Source: Saccoglossus kowalevskii (Eukaryota; Hemichordata; Enteropneusta; Harrimaniidae). Taken from it: a DNA stretch of 13,204 bases. The stretch is taken from assembly GCF_000003605.2 (NCBI RefSeq), contig NW_003131853.1, positions 1,035,456 through 1,048,659 on the forward strand, written 5' to 3'. Made by a program: the position numbers and the translations under genes. Of the stretch, positions 9,465 to 13,204 are shown one piece after another; within the stretch, counting starts at the first letter, position 1, and each line of letters opens with the position of its first letter. The notes under the pieces are model-generated. The model saw nothing but the letters and a program-made list of their open reading frames with translations, searched no databases and was not told the DNA's origin.

Positions 9465-9582
9465 TTACGACCCTCCCGCTTTAAACTACGACTTTGTTTA
9501 GATACCGCTCATTGGTGGATTGGACAACACCTTGTGTACATGTTTGTCGCATACGACTTGTTTACCACTTCTGTGTGACTGA

Positions 9583-9595
9583 GAATGTTCTAGAA
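9583..9595. promoter_or_regulatory. heat-shock element 1
   Basis: GAATGTTCTAGAA is a perfect three-unit heat-shock element, with GAA, TTC and GAA separated by two bases each. This is the binding site pattern for trimeric heat-shock factor. Confidence 0.5.
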
Positions 9596-9674
9596 CCATA
9601 CTGTGTCTGGGTGGAATTTTTAGATGTTGGTTGAATAGGTAATAGGACACTGTAGAAGGCAATAGAAGGTAATG

Positions 9675-9687
9675 GAACATTCTAGAA
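9675..9687. promoter_or_regulatory. heat-shock element 2
   Basis: GAACATTCTAGAA is a second perfect three-unit heat-shock element, 92 bases from the first. It lies upstream of the TATA-like core at 9734-9741, a position compatible with proximal promoter function. Confidence 0.5.
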
Positions 9688-10063
9688 ATTTGTAGTAAGT
9701 TCCAGACTCATTATGTATGCTGATGTAATGGTCTATTTATAGACAGTGTGGGTAAATATAGGGGAGTTGTTCAGCACTGAGATCAAATCGGAGATCTCGT
9801 TGAATTGTATTGGAGTTTAAGTATCTAGTTATTGGAGTAGTGGAGTTTTACCGCGTTATTGTACTTGATGTTTGCAGAGTATAATAATACCAGTACCAGT
9901 TGAAACCTCATCTGTTGGCTCCGTGTTCCTATTTTATCATCGCCGCCAGGGAAGTCTTTTGTTACTGTTGCCATTTTGGTATTTGAACCATCACACCTGT
10001 ACTATACCAATTACGGCAATATTACGTTGCGTGTGACAATGTTGTTTAGCAATGGCTTGTCGC

Positions 10064-10071
10064 TATATAAA
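10064..10071 (+). promoter_or_regulatory. TATA-box candidate
   Basis: TATATAAA is a good TATA-box match. The following 190 bases are less AT-rich and end in AATTG|GTAACG near 10260, a weak 5' splice donor, so they could be a non-coding first exon. Two ACGTAATGT copies (10123-10131 and 10145-10153) and an inverted repeat GTTTCA/TGAAAC (10118-10137) lie in this leader. No coding exon follows within the window. Confidence 0.25.
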
Positions 10072-10269
10072 CTAGAGCGTGATGTTACGTGTGATTGATT
10101 TTCCATTTGACATTTATGTTTCACGTAATGTTGAAACAAACTCTACGTAATGTGCATGTCTGTGTTCAGCGAACTGTCTACGACGTTTGTCTGTGTGCGA
10201 CTACTCTTCGTCGCTGCGTCTGAGGCAGTGGATCACGACGGTTGACATCCTGAAGAACAATTGGTAACG

Positions 10270-10754
10270 TGAAATATAATATACCAAATCTTGGTGGTGG
10301 ATGTATTATAACGAAAAATATTATTCTGAGAGAACTGTTTATAGTTGAAAATAATTTAGTGAGAATTGTGAGATCTATATTTATTATACGTTTTCAACAG
10401 ACACAGTTATAAATTTTATTGTTTAATGTTTGTTTTTAATTTAACATGTGCACAAAATGATGCGTATGTTTGTATATAGTAAATGTTCATATAATTTATT
10501 TGAACGTGTCCCTTGTATCTATGCTTGAACTGGTCTATGTAATAATTTAAACGTACGTTTTAGCGACTTTTTATTCAGGAACCGTATAGTCATATTATGC
10601 GCCAGGTCAGAAGATAATAGTGACAGTGCATGACGAAAACTGTGATATAGCAGACTATTGAAAATAAGGTTGATTTCGTAGAGCAAGGGCCACTCACTTT
10701 ATAATACAAAGCGAAGGAACGACATGATATACTACACGTTACTATACAGACCAC
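10270..10754. other. non-coding stretch, nothing recognised
   Basis: This is very AT-rich sequence with stops in every frame. I see no repeat boundary, tRNA or protein similarity before the target-site duplication of the hAT-type element. Confidence 0.5.
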
Positions 10755-10762
10755 TGAGACGT
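10755..10762 (+). repeat. left 8-bp target-site duplication of the MITE
   Basis: TGAGACGT directly precedes the CAGTGGCGG terminus and is repeated exactly after the other terminus at 10930-10937. Confidence 0.9.
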
Positions 10763-10929
10763 CAGTGGCGGATCCAGAGGGGGGGGGCAGGGGGCCATGC
10801 CCCCCCAAACGCATGACGATTCATATCATCTGGATTACTAGTACGCATAGCTTCTCTGCGATTTTCGTTCCGTATATCTTAAGCGAAGCTTCCCCCCCCC
10901 CCCAATACATTTTGCTGGATCCGCCACTG
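10763..10929. mobile_element. hAT-type MITE, 167 bp
   Basis: The ends are perfect 15-bp inverted repeats: CAGTGGCGGATCCAG at 10763-10777 and its complement CTGGATCCGCCACTG at 10915-10929. A perfect 8-bp duplication TGAGACGT flanks the element (10755-10762 and 10930-10937). The 8-bp duplication and the CAGTGGCG terminus are typical of the hAT superfamily of cut-and-paste transposons. Inside the ends are a G9 run (10779-10787) and a facing C12 run (10892-10903). Near the left end GGGGGC (10790-10795) and GCCCCC (10799-10804) form a hairpin. With no coding capacity, it must have been mobilised by a transposase encoded elsewhere. The intact ends and duplication suggest a fairly young insertion. 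Confidence 0.93.
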
Positions 10930-10937
10930 TGAGACGT
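10930..10937 (+). repeat. right 8-bp target-site duplication of the MITE
   Basis: TGAGACGT directly follows the right terminus and is identical to the copy at 10755-10762. Confidence 0.9.
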
Positions 10938-11879
10938 TAATGTTATGACACGAGTACACATATATTATCGAGTAATGAATGCGACATTGAGTCTAATCAT
11001 GTATATTTAAACAGTCGTGTATGTTTAATGATAATTAATTTCAAAGACGGTGAGCAGACATATACTTTATATTTCAGATATGTATTATTCGATATGCATT
11101 CTACTAAGGAAAATTGTCGTGTTAAACAGTGCCGTAGACATGACTGATGACATGTTATGTTATTTTTCATGAAATTATGAATTAGTTGCATTTCTCTCGC
11201 TTATTTAGATGATTTGATTTGTTTAGTTCGAGGTTTGACGATTGAATATAATTTTACGAAGGGTGGTTTTGATAATGTTCTTGAGTTAGATCCAATGACT
11301 GACAATTTATAAATATTTTCACGCAATTGTAGGGTACAATATTATTTGAAAACCTGAACGGAAAACTTATTTCATGAACACACTACAGCGGGATAACAAG
11401 GTCAAACATTACCTTACTTTGATTTCAGCTTTGTGAATTCTGATTGAAATCTAAATTACAGACATATATACGAACATGAAATTCGAACTCACAACACAGC
11501 AATGATTGAGTTCGATGCAAATGTGTTCTATTAAAAAATATAAACAAAACTGACGAAATCCCACAAACAAATAAAAATAAAAGGACACAACAAGAAACCA
11601 GTTCTTATAATATTTCCTGAATGTTGCTAGTTTAATATAATATTTACTAGTAGGTAGTGGGGGGGGGGGGGTAATATCACGGCTGAGATTCACGTGTGAG
11701 TGCGCCAATGACGACGTATAAGGGCGATGAAATGTCACTGTAAGTCATTGCACCCATCGCATTATGCACATATCAGTTCTATTTTTCTTTGATTTTGTAA
11801 AAAATGTCAAAACATTACATCAAGATATTATATATTAGTTCTGGTATTTGAATAGAAGATTCATATTTAAAAATAAAAC
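10938..11879. other. AT-rich non-coding region, probably intron on the minus strand
   Basis: No coding similarity is visible on either strand. On the minus strand it lies downstream of the splice donor at 11897-11892, so it should be intron of the CBM21 gene. A minus-strand ORF of 95 codons at 11451-11738 gives a hydrophobic, low-information translation and is probably chance. I could not place the next exon: a possible minus-strand acceptor lies around 11617, but no conserved coding sequence follows it. Confidence 0.45.
11659..11671 (+). repeat. G13 homopolymer
   Basis: An uninterrupted run of 13 G occurs in AT-rich DNA. Such tracts are prone to length change and to sequencing error. Confidence 0.8.
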
Positions 11880-11891
11880 TTAATTATAATC

Positions 11892-11900
11892 ACTTACCTT
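11892..11900 (-). other. 5' splice donor ending the CBM21 exon
   Basis: On the minus strand the exon ends ...AAG and is followed by GTAAGT, a perfect match to the metazoan donor MAG|GTRAGT. The junction is between 11898 and 11897 and falls after a complete codon (phase 0). Reading on gives only five more codons before TAA at 11880-11882, so the downstream codons are most likely intronic, not the true C-terminus. Confidence 0.75.
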
Positions 11901-12611
11901 GTTATAGTAACACAAGGTAGCAATGTTTGGGTGATGCTTAGTTTTCTTGAAACACTCAAACACATAGTTCTTTTTATTGTTATTGTCCCAGTATGTACCC
12001 CCGCTCGCCTCGAACGATATTGCCAGCTCTATGCGGTCCCCGGTCTCAAAAGATCTTGGGGGCGTGATACCGAACGCGAATCTGTCAGTTGGACCATCGC
12101 AGGAGCCCTTTATATAACACGCCTGGATGTCGTAGAAATTCTTCCATCCATTGGCAGTAAAGCGTACTTTAACTGTTTTATGAAAAGCGATGTTAGCCAC
12201 TCGTACCGTCCCTACTATCGTCAGATCAGCAATCGCTACGTTTTCTAGGCATACTTTCTGGTTTTTGACGTTATCTAGGAATTCGGTGTCGGTACTTGAA
12301 ATTGAAAAGCATGCCGTTAAGTACTTCTGCTCAGGATACTGATCCAAAAGGTGAACTTGCTTTTGTTGTTCACCTTGATCAGTCGCATGGCTTTTCGGAT
12401 TTTCCAGTATTGTATGTTTTTTTTCCGGGCATAAAGTCGACTCCGGGATTAACTGCAACTGCTTACATGGAAAACTCTCGAAATTGCCCCGGGCACGGAA
12501 TGGTTTGGTCCGACGTGGTTTTGGTTGGTGGCCGTATGGCGCTGTCGACCACTGATTCGAGAAGGCGCCGACGAGATTCTTGAAACATCCTTCCGGCGTG
12601 CATTCCGGCAT
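11898..12611 (-). CDS. glycogen-targeting PP1 regulatory subunit 3-like protein, CBM21 exon (partial)
   Basis: Proteins of this family (PPP1R3/GL/PTG) bind glycogen through a CBM21 domain and hold protein phosphatase 1 there, activating glycogen synthase and promoting glycogen storage in the cytosol. The exon encodes 238 residues from ATG 12611. An in-frame TAG lies 19 codons upstream (12669-12671), and the start has a G at -3. The first 115 residues are polar and unrecognised. CBM21 covers about 119-222: VCLENV (120-125), GTVRVAN (134-140), GWKNFYD (155-161), DRFAFGI (176-182), and the carbohydrate-binding YWDNNNKKNY (207-216). The usual Gly of WDNNxGxNY is Lys213. No canonical RVxF PP1-docking motif is seen, and KQVHL (84-88) is only a near miss. 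The frame is unbroken, unlike every other coding relic here. It runs into intron at AAG|GTAAGT, so the C-terminus is missing. Alternative: an internal exon starting after the TTGCAG at 12614. Confidence 0.9.
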
Positions 12612-12760
12612 TGCTGCAATCGGGAACAGATTTCGGGAATATATGCAATCGTGTCTCTCCGAATCAGACTACCTCCACGGCCTTAGCACCAACTGTATAA
12701 ATACCCTCGCTATGACCTTCCTCGTCCCAATAACAGCTGATGACGCAGACGCAGTAGTAT
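12612..12760 (-). promoter_or_regulatory. candidate core promoter and 5' leader of the CBM21 gene
   Basis: A TATA-like element at 12696-12703 (TATAAATA on plus, TATTTATA on minus) lies about 85 bases upstream of the ATG. A start of transcription about 30 bases downstream, near 12668, would leave a leader of 50-60 bases. Further upstream lie a CCAAT box (12727-12731, plus strand), an E-box CAGCTG (12734-12739) and TGACGCA (12741-12747), a CREB/ATF-like half site. The TATA orientation favours the plus strand, but no plus-strand gene follows, and the other sites work in either orientation. Spacing to the coding exon makes this the best promoter candidate in the window. Confidence 0.45.
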
Positions 12761-12780
12761 CAAAACAATACTGATCTGAG

Positions 12781-13204
12781 CATTATTATTCAAACTACGC
12801 AATACATGTAATTTACTTTCAAGTCACATTATAAACTGATATAAGTCGTTGGCGAACATCTACGTTTTTTACATTGTGCCATCATTAACAACTGTCAAAT
12901 ATTTCCGAATTTGCTATTTTCTTGTAAGGTTATATTTCAGAATTGAAAGCAATGCATATATAATTAGTTGTCTCGTCTGTATGAAGTAAGGCTCATACAT
13001 TTCCTACATATTTTATTTCAGAATATTATAACACATTATACTGATATTCCTCTAATGCTATCTAATGTATCCATTAACGATGAAATTAATGTCAAAATGT
13101 TCGTATAAATGTTATTTTGAAACATCAATCGAATAAAGTTGACTTTATAAGAGTATGCTTCGTTGAAGCAAAAACGTTCAATCGAGTTATCTGTGTGTCA
13201 TGGC
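12781..13204. other. AT-rich flanking sequence upstream of the CBM21 gene
   Basis: No coding potential is seen on either strand. Two small hairpins occur close together: ATAAAGT/ACTTTAT around TG (13133-13148), overlapping an AATAAA, and TGCTTC/GAAGCA around GTT (13156-13170). No further exon of the minus-strand gene is evident. Confidence 0.5.

Larger units (their letters stand above)
9324..9480. mobile_element. 157-bp MITE-like element with long terminal inverted repeats, TTAA-flanked
   Basis: The left end from 9324 and the reverse complement of the right end from 9480 both begin AGCGGG. They agree at about 23 of the first 27 positions, and three of the four differences are transitions. 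TTAA lies directly outside each end (9320-9323 and 9481-9484). This is the architecture of a small non-autonomous DNA transposon. TTAA duplication is typical of piggyBac-like elements, but piggyBac termini usually start with C-runs rather than AGCGGG, so the superfamily is open. There is no ORF. Both termini carry a TGCGCRTGCG palindrome, and the element is CpG-rich compared with its surroundings. Confidence 0.6.
9552..10000 (+). promoter_or_regulatory. heat-shock-promoter-like or LTR-like region
   Basis: Two perfect heat-shock elements (GAAnnTTCnnGAA) lie at 9583-9595 and 9675-9687. A TATA-like core sits in the palindrome GTCTATTTATAGAC (9731-9744), roughly 45 bases after the second. Downstream come GTTCAGCACTGAG (about 9768) and CAGTACCAGTTGAAACC with CTCATCTGTTGG near 9891-9917. 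The order of enhancer, TATA, leader and 3' processing-like sequence resembles a Gypsy-type LTR, possibly starting at TGTGTGACTGAG (9552) and ending near 9993 or 10253. No target-site duplication or second copy is visible. A host heat-inducible promoter is the alternative, but no downstream coding exon can be seen. Confidence 0.35.

Noticed and set aside
11931-12583. Two plus-strand ORFs of 105 and 95 codons (11931-12248 and 12296-12583)
   Set aside because: They lie entirely opposite the CBM21 exon, match no family, and are explained as antisense shadows of a constrained coding exon.
12580-12774. Plus-strand 64-codon ORF starting opposite the CBM21 start codon, considered as a divergent gene sharing the promoter
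   Set aside because: It runs through the TATA, CCAAT and E-box cluster and matches no family, so it is a chance frame.
1-13204. tRNA genes, tRNA-derived SINEs, rRNA and CRISPR arrays
   Set aside because: I looked for B-box (GGTTCGANNCC), A-box, conserved rRNA blocks and regularly spaced repeats. Only isolated partial matches such as GTTCGA were found, with no supporting structure.

Overview
This window looks like AT-rich, gene-poor nuclear DNA of an invertebrate animal. The evidence is a coding exon of an animal-type glycogen-targeting subunit of protein phosphatase 1 with a consensus 5' splice donor, relics of metazoan Ty3/Gypsy and BEL/Pao LTR retrotransposons, and short non-autonomous DNA transposons with target-site duplications. 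The mix fits a marine lophotrochozoan such as a mollusc, but the sequence does not fix the phylum. I see no prokaryotic or organellar features.

Layout. 1-1190 holds nothing I can name except one unassigned short ORF. 1196-2080 is a broken, shortened Gypsy relic on the plus strand (end of reverse transcriptase, start of RNase H, probable integrase C-terminus). 2081-4340 has no recognisable gene. 4345-6885 is a broken BEL/Pao pol relic on the plus strand, apparently split by an LTR-like block at 5408-6142 flanked by GGGGA on both sides. A second Gypsy relic, the integrase C-terminal GPY/F module, lies at 7565-7863. 7864-9100 is unassigned. 9100-9500 is CpG-rich, with hairpins and a 157-bp TTAA-flanked inverted-repeat element (MITE-like). 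9552-10260 resembles a promoter or LTR, with two perfect heat-shock elements and TATA boxes. 10763-10929 is a clear hAT-type MITE with a perfect 8-bp target-site duplication.

The only convincing host gene is on the minus strand at 12611-11898. It is a 238-codon exon with an almost complete CBM21 domain, ending in a phase-0 AAG|GTAAGT donor, with a plausible compact promoter just upstream (12696-12750). Its product should bring PP1 to glycogen, yet no canonical RVxF PP1-docking motif is visible in the exon. The other genes here do not form a working system: they are dead mobile-element fragments. I found no evidence of a new multi-gene system. The most interesting items are the CBM21 exon without RVxF, the inverted-repeat element carrying NRF1-like palindromes, and the paired heat-shock elements.
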